DNA from: Clostridia bacterium
Lineage (GTDB): Bacteria > Bacillota > Clostridia > Oscillospirales > CAG-272
Length of the DNA stretch: 48,634 nt
Direction of reading: 5' to 3'
NCBI GenBank assembly: GCA_017646005.1
Contig: JAGCNJ010000042.1
Location: forward strand, 1 to 48,634
The stretch's first letter is position 1; each line of letters opens with the position of its first letter. A program made the translations under genes and the position numbers. The notes beneath the pieces were generated by a model, which saw only the letters and a program-made list of their open reading frames with translations, had not been told where the DNA came from and did no database searches. Positions 39,218-47,798 of this stretch are shown piece after piece.

Positions 39218-40666
39218 ATGAACAGAGAAACAAAAATTATCACAAGCGAAGAGATTGCGCGTCAGCATAGCTACATATCCCGTGTGCGTGAGGCGGTCAC
39301 AGGCGAGGGTGAAAAGAGATATGCGCTCGTGCGTACCTTCGGCTGTCAGCAGAATGAAGCTGACAGCGAAAGACTTTCCGGTATGGCAGAGGCGATGGGT
39401 TATGAAATCACAGACTCCGAGGAGCTTGCAGATCTTATACTTGTCAACACCTGCGCCATAAGAGAGCACGCGGAGCTGAAGGCGTTGTCTATTACCGGGC
39501 AGTTCAAGCACTTAAAGGCTAAAAAGCCCTCGCTTATAATCGGCATATGCGGATGTATGGTTTCACAGGAACACAGGCTCAACGATATCAAAAACAAATA
39601 CCCCTACGTCGATTTTCTTTTCGGTACGGGTGAGATATACCGTTTCCCCGAGCTTTTGTGCAGGGCAAGAGAGGAAAAAGGCAGATTTTTTATCGTTGAG
39701 GAAACGCTCGGAACGCTTGCAGAGGGGCTTCCCGTCAAGAGGTCAAGCGACTTCAAGGCGTGGCTTAGCATAATGTACGGTTGCAACAATTTCTGCACCT
39801 ATTGTGTAGTACCGTACGTGCGAGGCAGAGAACGTAGCCGTAAGCGCGAGGACGTGCTTGCGGAGGCAAGAGAGCTTGTTTCAAAGGGATACAATGAGAT
39901 AACGCTTCTCGGTCAGAATGTAAACTCCTACGGAAAGGATCTTGGCTACGATTACGACTTTTCGGATCTTCTTTCCGATATATGTGCGATAGAGGGAGAG
40001 TTTATAGTCAGATTTATGACGAGCCACCCGAAGGATGCGTCAAAAAAGCTTGTAGACACGATAGCGGCAAATCCGAAAATAGCGCGTCAGTTTCATCTGC
40101 CGCTCCAATCGGGCTCAAACGCCGTGCTTAAGGCTATGAACAGGCGTTACACTCGCGAAAGCTACCTTGAGCTTATCGATTATATGAAAGCGAAGATTCC
40201 GGATATTGCTCTGACAACCGACATAATAGTCGGCTTCCCAGGTGAGACCGAGGAGGATTTTGCCGATACACTTGATATTCTGTCAAGGGTGAGATACGAC
40301 AACATTTACTCGTTTATATACTCGCCTCGCAAGGGAACACCGGCGTCCGAAATGGATTGTCAGATACCGTCTGAAATACAGTCGGAAAGATTTTCTCGCT
40401 TGCTTCAGCTTCAGCACAAAATATCAAACGAGATAAATCAGACTCTTGTCGGCACAACAAGGAGAGTGCTTGTAGAGGGAATAAGCAAAAACGACCCTGA
40501 TATGTACACAGGCAGGTGCGAATCCGGCAGGCTCGTGCATTTCAAGAGCGATATCGATTACACAGGAAAAATAGTAGATATGCTGATCGAGCGCGCCGAA
40601 ACCTTCAACGTCTTCGGGCGGGTAGTACCCGCCGACATAGCGCGCGTGGAATCTGATGAGACTTGA
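39218..40666 (+). CDS. miaB: tRNA-2-methylthio-N6-dimethylallyladenosine synthase MiaB
   Basis: MiaB is a radical SAM methylthiotransferase acting on i6A37 of tRNA after MiaA. The 482-residue product has the N-terminal UPF0004 domain (FGCQQNEADSERLSG, NTCAIREHAE, GCMVSQEH, three cluster-binding cysteines). The radical SAM motif is CNNFCTYC in IMYGCNNFCTYCVVPYVRGRERSR. A C-terminal TRAM domain covers about 400-470. The ribosome binding site is weak. It begins a plus-strand run with the YlbF-like gene, mutS, mutL and tgt. Its last codons and 3' flank are partly duplicated downstream at 40739-40807. Confidence 0.96.
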   Translation: MNRETKIITSEEIARQHSYISRVREAVTGEGEKRYALVRTFGCQQNEADSERLSGMAEAMGYEITDSEELADLILVNTCAIREHAELKALSITGQFKHLKAKKPSLIIGICGCMVSQEHRLNDIKNKYPYVDFLFGTGEIYRFPELLCRAREEKGRFFIVEETLGTLAEGLPVKRSSDFKAWLSIMYGCNNFCTYCVVPYVRGRERSRKREDVLAEARELVSKGYNEITLLGQNVNSYGKDLGYDYDFSDLLSDICAIEGEFIVRFMTSHPKDASKKLVDTIAANPKIARQFHLPLQSGSNAVLKAMNRRYTRESYLELIDYMKAKIPDIALTTDIIVGFPGETEEDFADTLDILSRVRYDNIYSFIYSPRKGTPASEMDCQIPSEIQSERFSRLLQLQHKISNEINQTLVGTTRRVLVEGISKNDPDMYTGRCESGRLVHFKSDIDYTGKIVDMLIERAETFNVFGRVVPADIARVESDET

Positions 40667-40710
40667 TGTCCTAAGCCCGTACCTCAACATCTGTTGAAAT
40701 TCGCAAGAAA
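40642..40710 (+). repeat. Direct repeat copy 1 (miaB 3' end and flank)
   Basis: It begins GCGCGTGGAATCTGATGAGA and covers the last codons (R-V-E-S-D-E-T-stop) plus about 44 nt. Copy 2, 97 bp downstream, follows it with scattered substitutions. Confidence 0.65.
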
Positions 40711-40738
40711 AAATTTACGTAGCACGGACGGGCAAACA

Positions 40739-40807
40739 GCGCGTGAAGTCTGATAAGACTTGAGGTAACAAACCCATACCCCGACATCTATTAAAATTTG
40801 AAAAGAT
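40739..40807 (+). repeat. Direct repeat copy 2, miaB-tail duplicate
   Basis: It begins GCGCGTGAAGTCTGATAAGA and still reads R-V-K-S-D-K-T-stop in one frame, followed by the related ACATCTATTAAAATTTGAAA. It lies between miaB and the YlbF-like gene and looks like an old local duplication. Confidence 0.65.
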
Positions 40808-40827
40808 AAACAAAGGAGAATATAAAA

Positions 40828-41232
40828 ATGAACAAGGAAATACTCAAGGCATGTGCCGAGCTTGCAAAGGCTATAAGCGAGGACGACAGAATAGCAAAGC
40901 TTGACGAGGCTAAGGCAGCTTACGAAACAGACGCTGAAATAAAAAATCTTATGGCTGAATACAACGTTCAGCAGATAGCGCTTGCCGAGGAATACAAGAA
41001 GGAAGTACGTGATGAGGAATTCATCGCTATCATAAACAAGCGCATATCCGAGCTTTATACACTTATCAGCGAAAACGCAGTAATGAGAGCGTATATGGAA
41101 GCAAATGACGAGGTGAACGCTCTTATGAACGAGGTCAATTCCGAGATACAGTTCTTTTTAACCGGCGAACGTGCCTGCACACACGATTGCTCAAGCTGTA
41201 AATCCAACTGCTCTTCCAAGAACAACGACTAA
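40828..41232 (+). CDS. YlbF/YmcA (RicF/RicA-like) family protein with C-terminal four-cysteine tail
   Basis: A 134-residue, mostly helical protein. The YlbF domain spans about 1-112 (MNKEILKACAELAKAISEDDRIAKLDEAKAAYETDAEIKNLMAEYNVQQIAL...). The tail ACTHDCSSCKSNCSS holds Cys117, 121, 124 and 128. In Bacillus YlbF, YmcA and YaaT form the Ric complex, which carries Fe-S clusters and steers RNase Y. The cysteine tail here has the same spacing and nearly the same residues as the N-terminus of the Mrp carrier at 32374. AAAGGAG precedes the ATG. It lies between miaB and mutS. Confidence 0.85.
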   Translation: MNKEILKACAELAKAISEDDRIAKLDEAKAAYETDAEIKNLMAEYNVQQIALAEEYKKEVRDEEFIAIINKRISELYTLISENAVMRAYMEANDEVNALMNEVNSEIQFFLTGERACTHDCSSCKSNCSSKNND

Positions 41233-41258
41233 TTTTGTAAAAAGGGACGGTCATTCTT

Positions 41259-43850
41259 ATGACTCCGATGATGCTTCAATACTTCGAGATCAAGAACAAG
41301 TATAAGGATTATCTTATTTTCTACCGACTCGGAGATTTTTACGAACTGTTTTTTGACGATGCAAAGGTTGCTTCGCGTGAGCTTGAGCTTGTTTTAACCG
41401 GACGAGATTGCGGTGAGCCTGAGCGTGCGCCTATGTGCGGTGTGCCGTATCATAGCGCGGAGAGCTATATCGGTCAGCGTGTTTCACGCGGATACAAGGT
41501 AGCTATCTGCGAGCAGATGGAGGATCCGGCGACTGCAAAGGGACTTGTGAGACGCGATATCGTGCGCATTATAACTCCGGGAACACTTGTGGAATCGGGA
41601 CTTTTGAGCGAGCAGAAGAACAACTATCTGGCTTCCGTATATTTTTCACGTGAACACGACAGTATCGGCGTTGCATTTGCCGATATTTCAACGGGTGCCG
41701 TATTTGCGACAGCATTTGAAAATGACAAGCGTAACAACAGGCTTATAAACGAGCTCGGAACATACGTACCGAGCGAGATAATATTCAATTATGAGCTTCG
41801 CGAGCTTGGACCGCTTGCGGGCTTTGTAAGAGAGCGCTTCGGCTCTGCGGTAAACAGCGGCGAGGAGGCACGCTTCGATTTCGAAAGCGCGATGAACCGT
41901 GTTTCAAAGCAGTTTTCGGACACCGCCTTTGCTAACAGCGTAAGGGATAAATCTCTTATCTGCGCGATAGGCGCGCTTCTCGATTACATTGACGAAACAC
42001 AGAAGATAGACGTTTCCTACATCTCCGCGCTTGAATTATACAGCGACGGTCAGTATATGGAGATCGATATCAACACGCGACGTAATCTTGAACTCGTGGA
42101 AACTATGCGCACAAAGGAAAAGCGAGGCTCGCTTTTATGGGTGCTTGACCGCACGCGCACCGCAATGGGCGCAAGACTGTTGCGCAGCTGGATAGAGCTT
42201 CCGCTTGTTGAGGAAAAGGCAATACTTTCACGTCAGTCTGCGGTAAGAGAGCTTTATGACAGCTTTATATTGCGCGAGGAATTGTCCGATTACTTAAAGG
42301 ACGTGCTTGACCTTGAAAGACTTACCACGAAAATCGCATACAGAACGGCAAACGGTAAGGACTTAAACGGTATCGCAAAGACTATAGCCGTGCTTCCGCA
42401 GGTGAAGTCTATGCTTGCCGATTGTGATTCTCCCGAGCTTTTGGGCATATTTGAAAAGCTTGACTGCTGTGAGGATCTCTATAATGCAATAAGCAATACG
42501 ATCTCGCCGGACGCACCCTTTTCGGTAAGGGACGGCGGCATTATCCGCGAAGGATTTGATGTTGAGGTCGACAGACTCAGAAGCATCAAGGACGGCGGTA
42601 AGAGCCTTAAGGACGAGATAGAAGCCCGTGAAAAGCAGGCTACGGGAATAAAGAACTTAAAGATCGGATACAACAAGGTGTTCGGTTACTATATCGAGAT
42701 CACAAATTCGCAAAAGGAGCTTGTCCCCGATACATATATCCGCAAGCAGACGCTTTCAAACTGCGAGCGGTATATTACCGATGAGCTTAAGGAAATGGAA
42801 GCGACGGTGCTCGGAGCATCGGACAAGCTTAATGCCCTTGAATACGAAATATTCATGTCGCTTTGCGATAAGCTTTCACATAATCTTTCGCGTCTTCAGG
42901 CGGCAGGTGCGTTGCTTGCAAGGCTTGACGTATACATATCTCTCGCGGACGTTGCCGCACGTAACGGCTATATCTGTCCTGAAATCGATATGAGCGACAA
43001 GATAAAGATAAGGGACGGCAGACACCCTGTCGTAGAGCGTTTCGTTAAGGACAGCTATTTCGTTCCGAACGATACCGAGCTTGACACTGGCAAGAACAGG
43101 CTTGCGCTTATCACAGGTCCGAATATGGCGGGTAAGTCGACCTATATGAGACAGGTCGCGCTTATAGCGATAATGGCTCAGATAGGCTCGTTTGTGCCTG
43201 CAAAGAGCGCGCGTATGGGAATAGTTGACAAGGTCTTTACCCGTGTGGGAGCGTCTGATGATCTTGCATCGGGTCAGTCGACCTTTATGCTTGAAATGAA
43301 CGAGGTTGCGTACATTCTTTCAAACGCAACGCGTAAGAGCCTTATCGTATACGACGAAATAGGCAGAGGTACAAGCACATTTGACGGTATGAGTATAGCA
43401 AAGGCTATTGCAGAGCATACCTCGGACAAGATAGGCGCGAAAACGCTTTTCGCTACACACTATCATGAGCTTTGCGAGCTTGAAAACGAAAACGACGGTA
43501 TTGTCAACTACAATATCGCAACAAAAAAGCGCGGCGACGATATCACTTTCCTTCGTAAGATAGTGCGCGGAGCGGCAGATGACAGCTACGGTATAGAGGT
43601 CGCCAAGCTTGCAGGCGTGCCCGAAACGGTAATAAAGCGTGCAAAGGCGGTGCTTCGCGAAATAGAAAGCGGTGTTATCACGGTAAATTCCAAGAAGAGT
43701 GAAGCTGCGTCTGAGGATCAGAATTTGAGCTTTGACAACGTATTCGCCCTTGAAATAGCGGATGAGATAAAGAAGCTTGATCTGAACACGATATCCCCCA
43801 TTGAAGCGATGAACGAGCTTTTCAGACTTAAAAATATGATTAAGGAATAA
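41259..43850 (+). CDS. mutS: DNA mismatch repair protein MutS
   Basis: MutS recognises mismatches and recruits MutL. The 863-residue protein has the N-terminal mismatch-binding domain with the Phe-x-Glu wedge in GDFYELFFDDA, the connector, lever and clamp domains, and the ATPase with Walker A GPNMAGKSTYMRQ, the DDLASGQSTFMLEM signature, Walker B DEIGRGTSTFDG and the FATHYHEL switch. It ends with a helix-turn-helix dimer region and an acidic ISPIEAMNELFRLKNM tail. It is followed 3 bp later by mutL, the standard arrangement. Confidence 0.97.
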   Translation: MTPMMLQYFEIKNKYKDYLIFYRLGDFYELFFDDAKVASRELELVLTGRDCGEPERAPMCGVPYHSAESYIGQRVSRGYKVAICEQMEDPATAKGLVRRDIVRIITPGTLVESGLLSEQKNNYLASVYFSREHDSIGVAFADISTGAVFATAFENDKRNNRLINELGTYVPSEIIFNYELRELGPLAGFVRERFGSAVNSGEEARFDFESAMNRVSKQFSDTAFANSVRDKSLICAIGALLDYIDETQKIDVSYISALELYSDGQYMEIDINTRRNLELVETMRTKEKRGSLLWVLDRTRTAMGARLLRSWIELPLVEEKAILSRQSAVRELYDSFILREELSDYLKDVLDLERLTTKIAYRTANGKDLNGIAKTIAVLPQVKSMLADCDSPELLGIFEKLDCCEDLYNAISNTISPDAPFSVRDGGIIREGFDVEVDRLRSIKDGGKSLKDEIEAREKQATGIKNLKIGYNKVFGYYIEITNSQKELVPDTYIRKQTLSNCERYITDELKEMEATVLGASDKLNALEYEIFMSLCDKLSHNLSRLQAAGALLARLDVYISLADVAARNGYICPEIDMSDKIKIRDGRHPVVERFVKDSYFVPNDTELDTGKNRLALITGPNMAGKSTYMRQVALIAIMAQIGSFVPAKSARMGIVDKVFTRVGASDDLASGQSTFMLEMNEVAYILSNATRKSLIVYDEIGRGTSTFDGMSIAKAIAEHTSDKIGAKTLFATHYHELCELENENDGIVNYNIATKKRGDDITFLRKIVRGAADDSYGIEVAKLAGVPETVIKRAKAVLREIESGVITVNSKKSEAASEDQNLSFDNVFALEIADEIKKLDLNTISPIEAMNELFRLKNMIKE

Positions 43851-43853
43851 GAT

Positions 43854-45887
43854 ATGGGAATAATCAACGTACTTGATTTCAGCGTGGCAAACCTTATTGC
43901 CGCGGGCGAGGTCGTAGACAGACCTGCCTCGGTAATAAAGGAGTTACTTGAAAACTCAATAGACGCGGGTGCTGATGATATCACCGTAGAAATAAAACGC
44001 GGAGGTATCACGTTTATGCGCGTTACCGATAACGGTAAGGGAATAGCAAAGGATGACTTGCCTGTTGCCGTAAAGCGTCACGCAACGAGTAAGATACATA
44101 ACGCGGACGATCTTGATTCGATACTCACCCTCGGCTTCCGCGGAGAAGCGCTTGCGGCAATAGCATCTGTATCAAGGCTCAGGATAATGTCAAAGACCGC
44201 GGAATGTGATACCGGTCATATACTTGAGTCCTCCTGCGGCGAGGTCAAGGGAATAATTGAGGCGGGATGTGCCAACGGTACAACGGTTATCGTTGAGGAT
44301 TTGTTTGCAAACGTGCCCGCAAGACTTAAATTTCTCAAAAAAGACGTGACCGAGGCGATGGCGGTCAGCGCATACGTTGAAAAGATCGCTCTTTCGCGCC
44401 CGGATATATCGATAAAGCTTATCATAGACGGCAATATGAAGTTTATGACAAGCGGTGACAACAAGCTTTATAACGTGATATACGTGCTTTTCGGCAAGGA
44501 TTTTGCCAAAAGACTTATTGAAGTGGATAATAATTCCGACGGGGTCAGAGTACACGGATATATCGGCGCGCCCGATAATATCAGAGCAAACAGAAATTTT
44601 CAGAATTTCTTTATAAACGGAAGATTTATAAAGAGTAAAACCGTATCCGCTGCACTTGAGCAGGCGTATTCGGCATTTATTCCGGGCGAAAAATTTCCAT
44701 GTGCCGTGCTTAACGTTGATATAAGCCCCGCACACGTAGACGTAAACGTTCACCCTGCAAAATTAGAGGTGAAATTTTCAAACGAAAAGCTTGTGTTTGA
44801 GGCGGTCTATTCAACGGTCAGGCAGGCGCTTGAAAATAAGATAGAGCGCCCCGAGTTCAAGATAAATCCATATGGCGACAGAATTACTGCCGCCGATTAT
44901 ATGAAACGGCTCAACTCCTTTATCCCCGTAAACGACGGCAAAAGGGAGAGCGCGCAGCAGCTTGAATTTACCAAAAGAGCAGAAGCTCCCGCTTTGATTG
45001 TACAGGATTCCGTACAGGTCGGCGAAAGCAAGCCTTTTGAGCCTGTACAGGCGGACATTCCGGTTGTAAAAGCAGAAGAAAAAGAGCCCGAATTTGTAAA
45101 AATTGAGTACGGTGTAAGTGATCAGAATATGTCTGCAGCAGAGCCTTTTAAGGCTGAACGTGCTCCTGTTGCAAACATAGAAAAAGATGACACACCCGCG
45201 CCGTTTGACAGTCCCTATAAGCCGGTCACACCTGTAAGTGAGCTCGCCGCACCTGTGCGCGAAAGGGCGACAGATGCACAGACCGAGCCCGAGGATGAAA
45301 TAAAGGTCCCCGAATACAGAATAATCGGAGAGGCATTCTATTCATACGTTTTCGTTGAAACGGGCGATAGCGTGCTTATCATCGACAAGCACGCCGCACA
45401 CGAAAGAATAATATTCGAGGAGCTTAAGAATAACCTCAAAAAGAAAAACGTAGTTTCACAAATGATGCTCGTGCCGATAGATATCGTTATGACAAACGCA
45501 GAGGCGTGTGCTGTCGGTGAATACGCAGATGAGTTGAAGAAAACAGGCTTCGAGCTTGAGGTGTACGGAAACACGGTAAGTATTACCGAGATACCGATAG
45601 AGCTTGATGCGGATGCAGTCGTGCCGCTTATGCAAACGATAGCCGACAGAATTTCAAACGGTACGGGGAATATCACCGTTTCGCGTGACATCATATACGA
45701 AAAGGCGTTGTTTCAGGCATCGTGTAAGGCGGCGGTAAAGATAGGTCATATTCACGATGAAGCCCACCTTAAATGGATAGTTGAAAAGGTGCTTACGCTT
45801 GATATAATAAAATTCTGTCCTCACGGTCGTCCGGTAGCCTTTGAGCTTACGCGTCACGACTTTGAAAGACAGTTCAAGCGAGTTTAA
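43854..45887 (+). CDS. mutL: DNA mismatch repair endonuclease MutL
   Basis: MutL couples mismatch recognition to strand nicking. The 677-residue protein has a GHKL ATPase domain (about 1-330: LIAAGEVVDRPASVIKELLENSIDAG, TDNGKGI, TLGFRGEALAAI, FFINGRFI, VHPAKLEVKF). A disordered Glu/Pro/Ala-rich linker covers about 360-475. The C-terminal dimer/endonuclease domain carries the metal motif DKHAAHERIIFEE, ACKAAVKIG and FCPHGRPVAFEL. The endonuclease motif is intact, as expected in an organism without MutH. It directly follows mutS. Confidence 0.97.
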   Translation: MGIINVLDFSVANLIAAGEVVDRPASVIKELLENSIDAGADDITVEIKRGGITFMRVTDNGKGIAKDDLPVAVKRHATSKIHNADDLDSILTLGFRGEALAAIASVSRLRIMSKTAECDTGHILESSCGEVKGIIEAGCANGTTVIVEDLFANVPARLKFLKKDVTEAMAVSAYVEKIALSRPDISIKLIIDGNMKFMTSGDNKLYNVIYVLFGKDFAKRLIEVDNNSDGVRVHGYIGAPDNIRANRNFQNFFINGRFIKSKTVSAALEQAYSAFIPGEKFPCAVLNVDISPAHVDVNVHPAKLEVKFSNEKLVFEAVYSTVRQALENKIERPEFKINPYGDRITAADYMKRLNSFIPVNDGKRESAQQLEFTKRAEAPALIVQDSVQVGESKPFEPVQADIPVVKAEEKEPEFVKIEYGVSDQNMSAAEPFKAERAPVANIEKDDTPAPFDSPYKPVTPVSELAAPVRERATDAQTEPEDEIKVPEYRIIGEAFYSYVFVETGDSVLIIDKHAAHERIIFEELKNNLKKKNVVSQMMLVPIDIVMTNAEACAVGEYADELKKTGFELEVYGNTVSITEIPIELDADAVVPLMQTIADRISNGTGNITVSRDIIYEKALFQASCKAAVKIGHIHDEAHLKWIVEKVLTLDIIKFCPHGRPVAFELTRHDFERQFKRV

Positions 45888-45911
45888 GAGAGAAAAACAG
45901 GAGATAAAACA

Positions 45912-47048
45912 GTGTTTAAGATATTAAAGCAAGAGGGAAGAGCACGCCGCGGCGTGTTCAGTACGGTTCACGGAGATATCCAGACGCCCGTGTTTATGAA
46001 CGTCGGCACCTGTGCCGCGATCAAGGGTGGTATTTCCACAATGGATCTTAAGGACGTAAGATGTCAGGTAGAGCTTTCAAACACGTATCATCTGCATTTG
46101 CGTCCCGGTGATGAGCTTATTCACAAGATGGGCGGTATTCACAAATTTTTCAATTGGGATAAGCCTGTTTTGACAGACAGCGGCGGATTCCAGGTATTTT
46201 CCTTGGCTCAGCTCCGCAAAATAACCGAGGAGGGCGTAAAGTTCGCTTCCCACATAGACGGTAAGCGTATTTTTATGGGTCCCGAGGAAAGTATGCGTAT
46301 ACAGTCAAACCTTGCCTCAACCATCGCTATGGCTTTTGACGAATGTATCGAAAACCCGGCGGAATATAACTACACCAAGCGTTCGTGTGAGAGAACGACA
46401 CGTTGGCTTTACAGATGCCGTGCCGAGCTTGACAGACTGAACAAGCTTGAAACTACTATCAACAAAGATCAGCTTTTGTTCGGTATAAATCAGGGAAGCA
46501 CCTATGCTGATCTGCGTGTTGACCATATGAAGGCGATAAGCGAGCTTGAGCTTCCGGGATATGCGATAGGCGGTCTTGCGGTAGGTGAGGCGGCAGAGGA
46601 AATGTATGAAACGATAGACGTGGTCGAGCCGCATATGCCAAAGGATAAGCCGAGATATCTTATGGGTGTCGGAACTCCCGTGAATATTCTTGAGGCGGTA
46701 CACAGAGGCGTTGATTTCTTCGATTGCGTAATGCCGAGCCGTAACGCGCGCCACGGTAATATATTTACCTGGCACGGTAAGATGAATCTTTTGAACGAAA
46801 AATATATCGCAGACCCGAGACCTATCGACGAAAACTGCGGATGCCCGGCGTGCAGACATTATTCGCGCTCTTATATCCGTCACCTTTTCAAAGCAAAGGA
46901 AACGCTCGGAATGCGCCTTGCGGTGCTTCATAACCTTTACTTCTACAACGAGCTTATGGAGCAGATCCGTTTAGCTCTCGACGAAGATCGCTTTGAAAGC
47001 TTTTACCGTGGATACAGAGAAATTTTAGCCGAAAGAAGCACAAACTAA
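45912..47048 (+). CDS. tgt: Queuine tRNA-ribosyltransferase Tgt
   Basis: Tgt exchanges guanine 34 in the anticodon of GUN-type tRNAs for preQ1 in queuosine synthesis. The 378-residue product has DSGGFQVFSLA (substrate Asp), FGINQGSTYADLR, YAIGGLAVGE, the nucleophile Asp in FDCVMPSRNARHG, and the zinc site CGCPACRHYSRSYIRHL...H. The start is a GTG at 45912 with AGGAG 7-10 nt upstream. QueA, the next enzyme, is encoded at 30299-31366. The gene ends with a strong terminator. Confidence 0.96.
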   Translation: MFKILKQEGRARRGVFSTVHGDIQTPVFMNVGTCAAIKGGISTMDLKDVRCQVELSNTYHLHLRPGDELIHKMGGIHKFFNWDKPVLTDSGGFQVFSLAQLRKITEEGVKFASHIDGKRIFMGPEESMRIQSNLASTIAMAFDECIENPAEYNYTKRSCERTTRWLYRCRAELDRLNKLETTINKDQLLFGINQGSTYADLRVDHMKAISELELPGYAIGGLAVGEAAEEMYETIDVVEPHMPKDKPRYLMGVGTPVNILEAVHRGVDFFDCVMPSRNARHGNIFTWHGKMNLLNEKYIADPRPIDENCGCPACRHYSRSYIRHLFKAKETLGMRLAVLHNLYFYNELMEQIRLALDEDRFESFYRGYREILAERSTN

Positions 47049-47054
47049 AAAAAC

Positions 47055-47078
47055 ACACTCCCCGATTTCGGGGAGTGT
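47055..47078. terminator. Bidirectional terminator between tgt and the flavin reductase gene
   Basis: ACACTCCCCG pairs with CGGGGAGTGT around an ATTT loop. It lies between the convergent stop codons, with an A run on the left and T-rich sequence on the right. Confidence 0.85.
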
Positions 47079-47083
47079 ATAGA

Positions 47084-47677
47084 TTATTTTTTCTTTGGCG
47101 GATGCTTGCCGCGGCGTTTTTTTCTGACCGAGTAGCCGAACGAGCCGAGCTTTTTTCCGAGTGAGAAGTATTCGCCGTGCGAATACGCAACGAGATCGGC
47201 TTTGTCAAGCCTCAGCCTGCCTTCAGAGTTTACAAGCTCGTCATTTACGTCGGTTGCGACGATATCGGCTAAAAACATATCGTGCGTGCCTAGGCTTATA
47301 ATATCGGTGACGACGCATTCAAGTGAAAGCGGACTTGATTTTATTACGGGGGTGTCCTCAAGCTCAAGCGCGGGAACGACCTCAAGTCCCGTATCGGCAA
47401 ATTTATCTCTCTCACGACCCGAGCGCACACCGCAATAATCAAGTGCGCGTACGTCGGCGGCACTGACGAGGTTGATAACGAATTTTCTCTCTTTCTTGAT
47501 ATATTCGTAGGAAAGCCTTGACGGGCGCACCGAAATATAGGTTTTCGGCGGTTGGGTGTTTATTATACCCGTCCACGCCACTGTGAATACGTTTGGCTTG
47601 TCAAGTGTGCCGCAGGTAACAAGTACGGCAGGAAGCGGTGCAATAAGCGCGCCGCCCTTCCATTTGATTTTAGACAT
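47084..47677 (-). CDS. Flavin reductase-like FMN-binding split-barrel protein
   Basis: A 197-residue protein of the flavin reductase-like family, which binds FMN in a split beta-barrel. The family pattern is APLPAVLVTCGTLDKPNVFTVAWTGIINTQPPKTYISVRPSRLSYEYIKKERKFVINLVS and later CVVTDIISLGTHDMFLADIV. The C-terminal tail is strikingly basic (SVRKKRRGKHPPKKK). Members include flavin reductases and electron-transfer proteins; the partner is unknown. It has its own promoter at 47731-47759. Confidence 0.87.
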   Translation of the reverse strand: MSKIKWKGGALIAPLPAVLVTCGTLDKPNVFTVAWTGIINTQPPKTYISVRPSRLSYEYIKKERKFVINLVSAADVRALDYCGVRSGRERDKFADTGLEVVPALELEDTPVIKSSPLSLECVVTDIISLGTHDMFLADIVATDVNDELVNSEGRLRLDKADLVAYSHGEYFSLGKKLGSFGYSVRKKRRGKHPPKKK

Positions 47678-47730
47678 TTATAGCTCCGATCCGCCGCTTT
47701 AGCGGCAGTTAAATATAAGTTTACGAAAGT

Positions 47731-47759
47731 ATTATACCAATATTTTTATATAAAAGCAA
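47731..47759 (-). promoter_or_regulatory. Promoter of the flavin reductase-like gene
   Basis: Minus strand TTGCTT (47759-47754), 17 nt, TATAAT (47736-47731). A short GCCGCTAAAGCGGC palindrome lies in the leader before the ribosome binding site. Confidence 0.7.
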
Positions 47760-47798
47760 GTACCAAATCCGATTTTCAGCTCTTAAAGGAGAATTTCA

